Positions 1-9,442 of a stretch of 64,000 nucleotides of DNA are shown here, one piece after another. Position 1 is the stretch's first letter, and every line of letters begins with the position of its first letter. Origin of the DNA: Gynuella sp050296195 (GTDB lineage Bacteria > Pseudomonadota > Gammaproteobacteria > Pseudomonadales > Natronospirillaceae); assembly GCF_050296195.1 (NCBI RefSeq), contig NZ_JBNKRB010000012.1. One strand, given 5' to 3'. A model generated the notes under the pieces. It saw nothing but the letters and a program-made list of their open reading frames with translations. It was not told the DNA's origin and made no database searches. The position numbers and the translations under genes were made by a program.

Positions 1-1
1 T

Positions 2-193
2 GAAAGCATTTTTGGTTTCAATCCTTATGAAATGGAACTGAGTCATTTGATTCGAAAAGGCCTGATGACCCGCCAAGAAGCACTGGACAAAATTGCAGAA
101 CGACCAGAAGGCCAGATTATTCCCTTAATGAATGAGTTAAGCATTACCGAAGACGACTTACTGCAGGCCAGAGAAAAGTATGCCGACAAATAA
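2..193 (+). CDS. C-terminal end of an unidentified protein upstream of the NRPS (partial)
   Basis: The frame is open from the first base of the window and stops at 191-193, giving about 63 C-terminal residues. The tail is hydrophilic and helical and holds an LIRKGLMTRQEAL segment, which faintly recalls the ends of PP-loop amidotransferase-like proteins; that family guess is weak. It overlaps the NRPS start by 14 bp in another frame, so the two are probably translationally coupled and belong to one biosynthetic operon that begins to the left of the window. Confidence 0.6.
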   Translation, partial: ESIFGFNPYEMELSHLIRKGLMTRQEALDKIAERPEGQIIPLMNELSITEDDLLQAREKYADK

Positions 194-3100
194 CAATACG
201 CCGGCCTCAATCACAGAACAGCAGTTCTGGCTACTGGATCAACAGGGGGCTAGATCTGCATATAATGTCATTTCTGCGTTCCGGTTCCGTCACCTTGACC
301 GCCAGAAGCTGCAATCAGTGATTGAACACATCATGTTGGCAACTCCTATTTTGCGCTCTGTGTATCGAATGCAGGATGGTGAATTATGGCGAATCGAAAC
401 AACTCAGCCGGCAGAAGTGATCGCAACATCTTTTTCTGATGCGGATATGGATACCCAGGCGCTGGCATGGTTAACCACGCAATCATCCAGACCTTTTAAT
501 CTGGCAGAGGGCCCACTGGTCCGGCTGTTGTTTGCAGAAGAAAGTGACGGATGCACACTGATGTCCCTCTGTATCCATCACATTGTTATCGACCTTAAAT
601 CCAAAGACATCATTGCCCGACTGATTTCTGCACTATATGAATCACCCGATAATAACGAGGTGCTTGATCAGCCAGAGCTGTTTCGTTATCCGGAATTCAC
701 CGCACAACAACGAGACTGGATTGCGTCCTCAGATTCGCAGACCGCCAAAGAATACTGGCTTAGCAGTACGCAGGCAGCCTCCCGGAATGTCCGCATTGCC
801 AGCCAACCAACTCAACCAGAAAGCAAAGCCGGTTATCTGCCCGTCAACCTGGACGGGTCACTGCAATCAGCACTACACCAGCTGGCTCAGCAACAACGCT
901 CCACCTTGTATCTCATTCTGTTGAGTGCCTACTACTACACGTTGCATAAATTCAGTGGTGTTAATAATTTCTGTCTGGCCATCCCCCTGTCTAACCGCAA
1001 AGCGGAGCTGTTTGACCAAACCCTGGGTTGCTTTGTGAATACTCTGCCCCTGTGCGTCGACTGCCAGTCGGAAGACAGCTTTGTTACGCTGCTCGGAAAG
1101 ATTCGAAAATCATTTCTGTTGACTCACCGGCATCAGCAACTGCCCTCGGTGACAATTCTGAATCTGGCCCGTAGTCAGAATGGACCACTTTATCGTCAGG
1201 GTTTTACCTTTGAACACCCCATGAGCCTCACTCTGCCGGGAGTCGAAACCAAGATCCTCAACATTCATCCCGATCAACCTCAGTTGGATCTGTTTCTCCG
1301 TGGCTGGCTCGATGACGAGGGTCATTTCAAAGGTCAGCTGGAGTACCACCAACAAGTACTCAGTCATTCGGTTGCCCGGCGTTTCCACGACTCCTTGATT
1401 CTGCTGCTGCAACAGATTGCCCAACACCCGGATCTACCACTCTCGTCGCATGCAATAACACCTGCTGAAGACCTACAGCAACTTGCCGTATTCAATCAAA
1501 CCAGCAGGCAATATAACGAACCGCATACCTTAAAAGCACAGTTCGAACGTCAGGCCAGCAAGACGCCAGATCAAGTGGCATTGCTCACAGAAACCGGTCA
1601 ACTCAGCTATCAGCAGTTTAACGCGCGCTGCAATCAACTGGCCCACCACCTGTTACTCAACGGCAACGTGACGGGAACAGTTGTCGCGGTCGCCATCGAA
1701 CGATCGATAGACATGATGGTGGCTATCTACGCCGCTATCAAAGCCGGCGCAGCCTATCTGCCACTGGATACCACGCTGCCTGCCACACGCATTGAACTGA
1801 TGCTGTCTCAGGCCGGTGTCAACACCGTGCTGACCACAACCCAAACTGCTGCTGAACCATGGCTATCGCAGCGCACACGAATCGATGTAGATAGCAGCGA
1901 ATACCAACACCAATCCGTTGAAAACCCGAAAACAATCATTGACGAGGACAATACTGCATATGTGATTTTCACATCCGGATCGACCGGCACGCCCAAAGGC
2001 GTCATGAACAGTCACAAAGGTATATGCAACCGCCTGCTATGGATGCAGGAACAGTTTCATTTAACCCAACAGGATGTGGTATTGCAGAAAACCGTTTACA
2101 GTTTCGATGTCTCAGTCTGGGAGCTGTTCTGGCCGCTGCAGGTTGGAGCAACACTCGCGCTGGCCGCTGCTGGCAGCCACAAAGACCCTTATCAGCTGGA
2201 CAGACAAATTCAGCACTTCAATGTCTCGCTGATACATTTTGTGCCATCTATGTTGTCAGCGTATCTGGCTATCAAACCGCAAAGCAGCAAAACACTACGA
2301 ACAGTCGTGTGCAGTGGTGAAGAGCTTCTTGTTTCTCATCAACAGGATTTTTTCCATCAGTTTCCTGATACAGCACTCTACAACCTTTATGGTCCTACCG
2401 AAGCCGCTGTCGATGTTACCTGCTGGAAATGCCGACCGGACCATTTGTCCGCGCCAACCCCCATCGGTGCCCCTATCGCCAATACCCAGCTTTATGTCGT
2501 CGACGATCAGAACAGGCAACAACCTATCGGAGTTATGGGAGAACTGCTTATTGGCGGCGTGCAGGTGGCGCAGGGATATATTCAACAACCAGAGCTGACC
2601 GCCCGACAGTTCACCGCCAATCCCTTTGCCGATGGCATGGTTTATCGTACCGGAGACTATGCCCGTTGGAACGAACAGGGGCAATTGGAATACCTGGGGC
2701 GAAAAGATTTTCAGGTCAAACTCAACGGCGTACGCATGGAGCTGGCGGAAATCGAAAATGCCCTGGCCGCTTACGAAGCCATTGATCTTTGTGCAGTCAG
2801 CGTTGGCCACGATCATCAGGGCCACGCATTTTTATATGCCTGTTACAGCACTCGTGATGGTCAGGCTGAAATCGATAAATCTGTATTGATCCAACATCTG
2901 AAAACCCGTTTGCCACAATATATGATCCCGGCCCGCTTTCAGTGGCTGAAACAATTTGCCCTGACAACCAGCGGCAAACTGGACCGCAAACAACTGCCAA
3001 CGGTAAAACTGCAACATGAACCCGTAGCAGTCACCCAGCTGCAGAATCTGGATGAAACACAGGCTCAGGTCATGGCTGCCTGGAGCCAGGTGTTGGGAAC

Positions 3101-3359
3101 CGGCAATATCGGTCTGGACGAGAGCTTTTTTGACGCCGGAGGCGATTCTTTTCAGCTGTTAAAAGTCTTTAATATTCTGAAAGACCAACAGCAACGGCCC
3201 TTGGAAAGCGTGGATATGTTTACCTATCCAACCATACGCACCCTGGCCCGTTTTCTCGCCAACGAAACACAACAGGCACGCAGCGATACACGCTCACGGG
3301 CTGCCGCCATGCAACGTGCAGTAAAAGCCAGACCCAACCTGAACCGGCGTCGCTCATGA
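180..3359 (+). CDS. Non-ribosomal peptide synthetase, C-A-PCP, predicted serine-activating
   Basis: One NRPS module of 1059 residues. The condensation domain (about 10-430) has the active-site HHIVIDL at residues 133-139, so it should acylate the module's own amino acid with an upstream acyl or peptidyl donor. The adenylation domain (about 450-940) has core motifs TSGSTGTPKG near 597, NLYGPTE, YRTGDYARW and TSGKLDR. Placing residues by eye against GrsA gives the code D-V-W-H-V-S-L-V-D-K, close to the known serine code DVWHLSLIDK. A carrier domain with GGDS near residue 985 follows. There is no epimerase or thioesterase, so the chain must pass to the PKS 0.8 kb downstream. Its stop overlaps the next start as ATGA, and the start overlaps the preceding gene. 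Serine specificity is an inference from motif alignment. Confidence 0.93.
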   Translation: MPTNNNTPASITEQQFWLLDQQGARSAYNVISAFRFRHLDRQKLQSVIEHIMLATPILRSVYRMQDGELWRIETTQPAEVIATSFSDADMDTQALAWLTTQSSRPFNLAEGPLVRLLFAEESDGCTLMSLCIHHIVIDLKSKDIIARLISALYESPDNNEVLDQPELFRYPEFTAQQRDWIASSDSQTAKEYWLSSTQAASRNVRIASQPTQPESKAGYLPVNLDGSLQSALHQLAQQQRSTLYLILLSAYYYTLHKFSGVNNFCLAIPLSNRKAELFDQTLGCFVNTLPLCVDCQSEDSFVTLLGKIRKSFLLTHRHQQLPSVTILNLARSQNGPLYRQGFTFEHPMSLTLPGVETKILNIHPDQPQLDLFLRGWLDDEGHFKGQLEYHQQVLSHSVARRFHDSLILLLQQIAQHPDLPLSSHAITPAEDLQQLAVFNQTSRQYNEPHTLKAQFERQASKTPDQVALLTETGQLSYQQFNARCNQLAHHLLLNGNVTGTVVAVAIERSIDMMVAIYAAIKAGAAYLPLDTTLPATRIELMLSQAGVNTVLTTTQTAAEPWLSQRTRIDVDSSEYQHQSVENPKTIIDEDNTAYVIFTSGSTGTPKGVMNSHKGICNRLLWMQEQFHLTQQDVVLQKTVYSFDVSVWELFWPLQVGATLALAAAGSHKDPYQLDRQIQHFNVSLIHFVPSMLSAYLAIKPQSSKTLRTVVCSGEELLVSHQQDFFHQFPDTALYNLYGPTEAAVDVTCWKCRPDHLSAPTPIGAPIANTQLYVVDDQNRQQPIGVMGELLIGGVQVAQGYIQQPELTARQFTANPFADGMVYRTGDYARWNEQGQLEYLGRKDFQVKLNGVRMELAEIENALAAYEAIDLCAVSVGHDHQGHAFLYACYSTRDGQAEIDKSVLIQHLKTRLPQYMIPARFQWLKQFALTTSGKLDRKQLPTVKLQHEPVAVTQLQNLDETQAQVMAAWSQVLGTGNIGLDESFFDAGGDSFQLLKVFNILKDQQQRPLESVDMFTYPTIRTLARFLANETQQARSDTRSRAAAMQRAVKARPNLNRRRS

Positions 3360-4165
3360 GTAAAGCTGCCATGATTACCAGTGCAGTTCTGGCAAGCTTT
3401 ATAGTGCTGGCGTTAGTGGCAGGGATAACCTTCGTGAAAATGAAAGGTTGGTCACGCACCTCGGTCTTGCTGACGTTAAAAATGGACGCCGATCAGATCA
3501 GAGATGACGATCATGTTTTGCCTTATCGGTTGTATCAACCCAATACCAATTCTCAGCAGTCGTTGCCACTGATACTCGTGCTACATGGTGCTGGAGAACG
3601 TGGAACGGATAATATCCGGCAACTGAATTACACCATCAAACAACTGGTATCGACTGAATTTCAAAGCATACAACCGGCCTTCATTCTGGCACCACAGTGC
3701 CCACCCGGGCAGGAATGGACGAATAATCAGGTAACTTCCTTGCCAGCCCTCAACTATGATATGCATTCATCAAAACCAAGCTGGTCACAGCACTTACTGG
3801 TGCAACTGATTCAGCAGCTAACCGTTGAATATCCCATTGATACGACACGAATCTATTTAACTGGTTTTTCCATGGGAGCAACTGGCAGTTGGGAAATGCT
3901 GTATCACTATCCACAGATTTTTTCCGCCGCCGCGATCCTGAATGGACGGTCCGACCCGGCCATTGCAGATACGCTTAAAGACATACCAATTGCCATCTTT
4001 CATGGCAAACAGGACAAAACAGCTCCTATCGAAAATTCTTATGCCATGTACCAGGCGCTGAAGCCAATTAACCCACTGGTAACACTCAATGTCCTCGAAG
4101 CCGGACATAACATCAGTGGCCTGAGTTACACGACTGACCTGTATCGTTGGTTAGTGAATCACTGA
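3356..4165 (+). CDS. Membrane-anchored alpha/beta hydrolase within the NRPS-PKS operon
   Basis: This 269-residue protein has one N-terminal hydrophobic segment (about residues 7-25), read as a signal anchor, then an alpha/beta-hydrolase fold of the predicted-peptidase/esterase kind (COG4099-like). The visible catalytic set is an LVLHGAGERG oxyanion region, the nucleophile Ser172 in GFSMG, an acid in HGKQDKTAP and a histidine in EAGHN. It is translationally coupled to the NRPS (4-bp ATGA overlap) and lies 18 bp before the PKS, so it belongs to the pathway. The anchor suggests action at or outside the inner membrane, for instance cleaving an acyl or ester group from the exported product or acting in self-protection. 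An editing thioesterase is less likely because of the anchor. The substrate is unknown. Confidence 0.85.
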   Translation: MSKAAMITSAVLASFIVLALVAGITFVKMKGWSRTSVLLTLKMDADQIRDDDHVLPYRLYQPNTNSQQSLPLILVLHGAGERGTDNIRQLNYTIKQLVSTEFQSIQPAFILAPQCPPGQEWTNNQVTSLPALNYDMHSSKPSWSQHLLVQLIQQLTVEYPIDTTRIYLTGFSMGATGSWEMLYHYPQIFSAAAILNGRSDPAIADTLKDIPIAIFHGKQDKTAPIENSYAMYQALKPINPLVTLNVLEAGHNISGLSYTTDLYRWLVNH

Positions 4166-4183
4166 AAATAAGGAAGCATACTC

Positions 4184-7100
4184 ATGAACCTGCCTGAAGG
4201 ATTCGATCAAAATGATATTGCCATTGTCGGTATGTCCGGTGCGTTTCCTGGTGCCGAAAATATTGACGAGTTCTGGAATATGCTACTTAACGGTGGCTGC
4301 GGAATCAGGGATCTGAGTGACGATGAATTGCAACAGGCTGGTATCAGCAAAGAACTCTATCAGCAACCGAACTATGTTAAACGAGCAGCGCCAATGGCTG
4401 GCGCAAAATATTTTGATCCTGCCTTTTTCGGTTACTCCGATGCCGAAGCAGAACTCATGGACCCGCAACACCGGGTATTTATGCAACATGTCTGGTGGGC
4501 ACTGGAAAATGCCGGTTACATTCCTGATCAAATTGAAGAAGCCGTGGGCATTTACGCAGGCTGTTCGCTAAACCGCTATATGTTAAACAGCCTGGATATC
4601 AACACAGAAGCCTTTGATGTCGCTGAATTTCAGAAAATGCTGGCCAGTGAAAAAGACTATCTGACTACCCGGGTGGCTTACAAATTAAATCTTCGGGGTC
4701 CGGCCATCAACGTACAATCCGCCTGCTCCACTTCATTAGTCGCGACACAACTGGCCGCCCTGTCACTGCAAACTTATCAGTGTGATGTTGCTATCTGTGG
4801 AGGTGTGACCATTCATGTCCCGCATGCGGCGGGTTATCTGTACTGTGACGGCTTGATCTACTCTCCGGACGGCCGTTGCCGTCCATTTGGCGCGGATGCC
4901 AACGGTACCATGTTTGGGGATGGTGTGGGCGTCGTGGTATTAAAACGCCTTGAAGATGCCCTGGCCACCAATGATCGCATCTGGGCGGTTATTAAAGGTG
5001 CCGCGGTCAATAACGACGGCCGCGATAAAGTAGGATTCACTGCGCCAAGCGCCGGTGGTCAAGCGGAAGTAATCAGTCTAGCAACGGAACTGGCCGGCAT
5101 TCAGCCACAACAGCTTCATTTTATTGAAACCCATGGTACCGGCACCAAAATGGGCGATCCGATTGAGCTGGCGGGGCTGAATACAGCCTTCAGTGACGCC
5201 CTTGAACATGAACAGCCATTCTGTGCACTCGGCGCATTAAAATCCAATATCGGACATCTCGATTCTGCTGCCGGTATCGCCGCACTGATCAAAACCATAT
5301 TGGTCGTTCATCATCGGCAAATTCCACCCTCTGTCTGCCGGGAAAATGCTACTCCCAGTATTGAAGGCAAAAATTCGCCATTCTTTTTCAACCACGAGGT
5401 GATCAACCACCAGCCGGACCAAATCCTATACGCCGGTGTCAGCTCTTTTGGTGTCGGCGGTACCAATGCTCACGTAGTGTTGTCCAGCCCACCATCGCAA
5501 CCGCAGCCTCCAGCCACCCAAGCGACCGACCTGACTCTGTTGCTTCACAGCGCCCGATCCACCGACGCATTGATTGAAGGCTGCAACAAGATTCAGGCAT
5601 TCGCGGCACAGTATCCAGAACAGCAGACCAATATGGCGTTCACCCTCTTGCGTCACAAAGCTCATTATCTGCACCGGACATTTTCCCTGTTTGAAAAAGG
5701 TATAGCCCTGCAGGAGCGTGATCAGGATTCGGTGCAAACTGACGGCAAACTCGCGTTCGCGTTTCCAGGCCAGGGTGTTCAATACCCTGGCATGTTGGTG
5801 GAATTATATCAGCGCCAAAATGACTGTCGGACCGCATTTGACCATTGCATATCGATCCTGCAAAAACTCACCGACCGCGATTTCAAAGCAGTTATTTTTG
5901 GCAATCAGGACATCACCGATACTGCCGACGTGCAGGTGACCCTGTTCGTGGCTGAATACGTTCTGGCCCGTACACTCATGGCACTGGGTATTCAGCCTGA
6001 CTGCATGATTGGCCACAGCCTTGGAGAATACGCCGCTGCCTGTATCGCCGGTGTTATGAGTCTGGAAGATACCCTGGCCATGGTAGTCACACGTGGCCGG
6101 GCGATGGCCAGTGCGGCACCCGGTGCCATGGTAATCGCCCTGACGGACCGTACAACGTTAAATAAGCTGTTAACCGGCTCTCTGACCGTCGCCGTCGAAA
6201 ATACAGCCAGCAACTATGTAGTATCCGGTACTGAAGCGGATATCACCGCGCTAATCAATCAGCTGGAACAGAACCAAATCAAATGCATCCGGCTAACGAA
6301 TCAGCATGCATTTCATTCTGCCGCGATGGACAGTGTGTTGGAGCAGTTCAGAACAGGCATAGAACACGTGCATTTCAATGCACCTACTATTTCCCTGATC
6401 TCAGCGACCAACGGCTTTGAAGGTGAACCATTTACCTCTGCAGACTACTGGGTATACCACCTACGCAATACAGTACACTTTTATGATGTCATCCAGCAGC
6501 TCCACGATCAAAACACCCGCACGGTGCTGGAAGTAGGCCCGGGTAGCAGTATTGCCTCCCTGATCAAACAATCTGAATTTAATGGCACTATGACAGCCAT
6601 TACGACCGTCCCACCAGAAAAACACCAGCAACAAAGCTGGCCCCACTTTGCCAGGGCACTGGCCAGACTCTGGTGCCGTGGGCAGGAGGTGGATTTTCAG
6701 GCCACCGGACTGATCACTGCCGGTCATAAAATCTCCTTACCCGGTTACGCATTTGAACAACGGGAATTCTGGAAAACCAAAACCATCGTTCGACGCATTC
6801 AGGCAAGTACACAGACAGAAGCCCAAACCACTCAACATGGATTGATGCCAAGAGATGCCCGTAACGACCTGGATCACAGCATTGTCGCGGTATGGGAAAA
6901 AGTGCTGGGCAAACAACAGATTTCTATTGATGACGACTTTTTCAATCTTGGCGGCGATTCGGTTTCGGCACTGCTGTTAATCGATCAGATGACTCGGGCC
7001 ACCGGCCTGGAGTTTCGACACTCAGCCATTTTTGAACATCACACCATTCGTCATCTGGTGGACCATTTGGGCGAAAAAGCCGAGCACAATGCAATTGTGG

Positions 7101-7867
7101 TCAGGTTAAATCAGACAGAAACCGGAACACCGGTGTTCTGTCTTGGGGGCGTTAAATATTATCAGCCTTTGGCCGACAGTCTCAGCGGTCGCCATCCGGT
7201 TTACGCCATATTCACCCACAAGGAAATTGCTGTGGTGCATCATAAGCACCCCATCGATTTCACCTTGCAAACGCTGATAGATGCCTACGCCGGAGCGATT
7301 CAAAGGCAAACCAACCGTACCGACATTATCATTGCTGGCCTGTCATTCGGAGGGCTGATGGCCCTGGATGTAGCCAATCAGCTGAATCAGAATGGTTTCG
7401 ATATCCGTAAAGTCATTATGTTTGATTCCTTTATTGACTCCAGCCACCAGCTATCAGTCCGAAAATTCCTGCTTGATTATCTGGACAGAATCCAACAGCA
7501 CGGTTTTTTCAGTTACTCCACCCAAAAACTGCTGGAACTCTGGAAGCAATATCGCAGACATCTGAAAACTGCAGTCGGAACTCCTGCTGCCAGTGGGTCC
7601 CAGCAACAGGTCAAAGCATTCAGCCAGCTAGCTGAGCTGTACCATATCAATGGCAAACACTACCCTTTCGAAGTGTTATTATTCAGGGCCCTGAACCGTT
7701 ATATCCGTTTCGGTAAAGTTGCCAAACCTGACTACGGTTTTGGCGAAGTGGTAGAGGGCAAGCTGTCAGTGGTGGACATCCCGGCAGATCATCTTGAGCT
7801 GATTAATGACCATCACATTGGTCTGGTACAGGAAGCCATCGACCGTTTTTTGGGCGACAGATATTGA
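4184..7867 (+). CDS. Type I polyketide synthase, KS-AT-ACP-TE, malonyl-specific, terminal module
   Basis: 1227 residues in the order ketosynthase, acyltransferase, acyl carrier, thioesterase. The KS has nucleophile Cys181 in SACSTSL and histidines in ETHGTGT and KSNIGHL. The AT has Ser612 in GHSLGEY and the HAFH motif at 708-711, which marks malonyl-CoA loading. The ACP carries Ser926 in LGGDS, and the type I TE has Ser1054 in GLSFGG with a histidine in ADHLEL. No KR, DH or ER is present, so the two added carbons should stay as a beta-keto unit. After the NRPS this predicts an N-acylated seryl-CO-CH2-CO- intermediate released by hydrolysis, lactonisation or decarboxylation. A good ribosome site (AAGGAAG) sits 8 bases before the ATG. 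This is the last gene of the operon; argG follows after 127 bp. Confidence 0.93.
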   Translation: MNLPEGFDQNDIAIVGMSGAFPGAENIDEFWNMLLNGGCGIRDLSDDELQQAGISKELYQQPNYVKRAAPMAGAKYFDPAFFGYSDAEAELMDPQHRVFMQHVWWALENAGYIPDQIEEAVGIYAGCSLNRYMLNSLDINTEAFDVAEFQKMLASEKDYLTTRVAYKLNLRGPAINVQSACSTSLVATQLAALSLQTYQCDVAICGGVTIHVPHAAGYLYCDGLIYSPDGRCRPFGADANGTMFGDGVGVVVLKRLEDALATNDRIWAVIKGAAVNNDGRDKVGFTAPSAGGQAEVISLATELAGIQPQQLHFIETHGTGTKMGDPIELAGLNTAFSDALEHEQPFCALGALKSNIGHLDSAAGIAALIKTILVVHHRQIPPSVCRENATPSIEGKNSPFFFNHEVINHQPDQILYAGVSSFGVGGTNAHVVLSSPPSQPQPPATQATDLTLLLHSARSTDALIEGCNKIQAFAAQYPEQQTNMAFTLLRHKAHYLHRTFSLFEKGIALQERDQDSVQTDGKLAFAFPGQGVQYPGMLVELYQRQNDCRTAFDHCISILQKLTDRDFKAVIFGNQDITDTADVQVTLFVAEYVLARTLMALGIQPDCMIGHSLGEYAAACIAGVMSLEDTLAMVVTRGRAMASAAPGAMVIALTDRTTLNKLLTGSLTVAVENTASNYVVSGTEADITALINQLEQNQIKCIRLTNQHAFHSAAMDSVLEQFRTGIEHVHFNAPTISLISATNGFEGEPFTSADYWVYHLRNTVHFYDVIQQLHDQNTRTVLEVGPGSSIASLIKQSEFNGTMTAITTVPPEKHQQQSWPHFARALARLWCRGQEVDFQATGLITAGHKISLPGYAFEQREFWKTKTIVRRIQASTQTEAQTTQHGLMPRDARNDLDHSIVAVWEKVLGKQQISIDDDFFNLGGDSVSALLLIDQMTRATGLEFRHSAIFEHHTIRHLVDHLGEKAEHNAIVVRLNQTETGTPVFCLGGVKYYQPLADSLSGRHPVYAIFTHKEIAVVHHKHPIDFTLQTLIDAYAGAIQRQTNRTDIIIAGLSFGGLMALDVANQLNQNGFDIRKVIMFDSFIDSSHQLSVRKFLLDYLDRIQQHGFFSYSTQKLLELWKQYRRHLKTAVGTPAASGSQQQVKAFSQLAELYHINGKHYPFEVLLFRALNRYIRFGKVAKPDYGFGEVVEGKLSVVDIPADHLELINDHHIGLVQEAIDRFLGDRY

Positions 7868-7994
7868 TCCGCCGACGTCTTTGGGTGATTGGCAACTGCC
7901 GTCACCCCTGCCCTTTCACCATTTCTGCACCACTGGTAGAATCCAAACCACAAAGTTCCTGAAGCATTCATTTCTCACTACGGATTAAGAGTCA

Positions 7995-9332
7995 ATGACA
8001 ACCATTCTAAAAGATCTGCCCATCGGCGAGCGGGTCGGCATCGCCTTCTCTGGCGGCCTGGACACCAGTGCTGCACTTCACTGGATGCGTCAAAAAGGCG
8101 CGGTACCATATGCCTATACCGCTAACCTCGGTCAACCCGACGAACCTGACTACGACGTGATTCCCAAGAAAGCCAAAGAGTATGGCGCAGAAGGCGCCCG
8201 CCTGGTTGATTGCCGTTCACAACTGGTTGCCGAAGGCATTGCCGCTCTGCAATGTGGTGCTTTTCACGTGACTACTGCCGGGATGACCTATTTCAACACC
8301 ACCCCTATTGGCCGCGCTGTAACCGGTACAATGCTGGTCACCGCCATGCGCGAAGATGGCATCAACATCTGGGGGGATGGCAGTACTTATAAAGGTAATG
8401 ACATTGAACGCTTCTACCGTTATGGCCTGCTCGCCAATCCAGACCTGAAAATCTATAAACCCTGGCTGGATGCGACGTTTATCGACGAGCTTGGCGGCCG
8501 GGCAGAAATGTCCGAGTTCATGAACAAAGCCGGCTTTGCTTACAAAATGTCTGCAGAAAAAGCGTACTCCACCGATTCCAATATGCTAGGAGCCACGCAC
8601 GAAGCCAAAGACCTGGAAGAACTGTCCACCGGCATCAAAATCGTCAATCCGATCATGGGCGTAAAATTCTGGGATGAAAGTGTAGAAATCAAACCGGAAG
8701 TGGTCACCATTCGGTTTGAAGAAGGCCGCCCAGTAGCACTGAATGGCCAGACATTCAGTGACGAAGTAGCCCTGATTCTTGAAGCCAACCGCATTGGTGG
8801 CCGTCATGGCCTGGGCATGTGCGATCAAATCGAAAACCGTATCATCGAAGCCAAGAGCCGTGGCATCTATGAGGCACCGGGAATGGCATTACTGTTCATT
8901 GCCTATGAGCGCCTGGTCACCGGCATTCACAACGAAGACACCATCGAACAATACCGTATCAATGGCTTGCGCCTCGGTCGGTTACTGTATCAGGGCCGCT
9001 GGTTTGACCCGCAGGCATTGATGCTGCGTGAATCCACCCAGCGCTGGATTGCCAGTGCCGTAACCGGTGAGGTCACCGTGGAGTTGCGTCGGGGTAACGA
9101 TTACTCGCTTCTCAATACCGAGTCCCCCAACCTGACCTATGAAGCAGAGCGCCTGACCATGGAAAAAGGCGATTCCATGTTCACCGCCAACGACCGTATC
9201 GGTCAATTGACCATGCGCAACCTGGATATCACCGATACCCGTGGCAAACTTGGTTTATATTCCAAAAGTGGACTGCTTTCCAAAACCGTCACCAATGCAC
9301 TGCCTCAGACCAAAGAAGACCATCAGGACTGA
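7995..9332 (+). CDS. argG: Argininosuccinate synthase
   Basis: Joins citrulline and aspartate with ATP to form argininosuccinate, the penultimate step of arginine synthesis, in the cytosol. The 445-residue length and sequence are those of the long E. coli-type ArgG rather than the ~400-residue type. The PP-loop FSGGLDTS lies near residue 18, and the conserved GDGSTYKGNDIERFYRYG and EKAYSTDSN blocks are intact. The gene stands alone after the PKS, 127 bp downstream, with a possible TAGAAT -10 element at 7937-7942. It is a primary-metabolism gene and marks the right border of the biosynthetic cluster. Confidence 0.98.
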   Translation: MTTILKDLPIGERVGIAFSGGLDTSAALHWMRQKGAVPYAYTANLGQPDEPDYDVIPKKAKEYGAEGARLVDCRSQLVAEGIAALQCGAFHVTTAGMTYFNTTPIGRAVTGTMLVTAMREDGINIWGDGSTYKGNDIERFYRYGLLANPDLKIYKPWLDATFIDELGGRAEMSEFMNKAGFAYKMSAEKAYSTDSNMLGATHEAKDLEELSTGIKIVNPIMGVKFWDESVEIKPEVVTIRFEEGRPVALNGQTFSDEVALILEANRIGGRHGLGMCDQIENRIIEAKSRGIYEAPGMALLFIAYERLVTGIHNEDTIEQYRINGLRLGRLLYQGRWFDPQALMLRESTQRWIASAVTGEVTVELRRGNDYSLLNTESPNLTYEAERLTMEKGDSMFTANDRIGQLTMRNLDITDTRGKLGLYSKSGLLSKTVTNALPQTKEDHQD

Positions 9333-9340
9333 TCCAGCCA

Positions 9341-9362
9341 GTCCCCGTATTTCTGCGGGGAC
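9341..9362 (+). terminator. Hairpin after argG
   Basis: Seven-base arms GTCCCCG and CGGGGAC enclose an 8-base loop, 8 bp after the argG stop. The following run is only moderately T-rich, so this is a weak intrinsic terminator candidate. Confidence 0.5.
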
Positions 9363-9442
9363 TTCCATCTCCCTTCAAACTACATCCCCCTAAGCACTCA
9401 AGGGCACATAATGTCGAATAACCATATTCACTGATAATCTGT

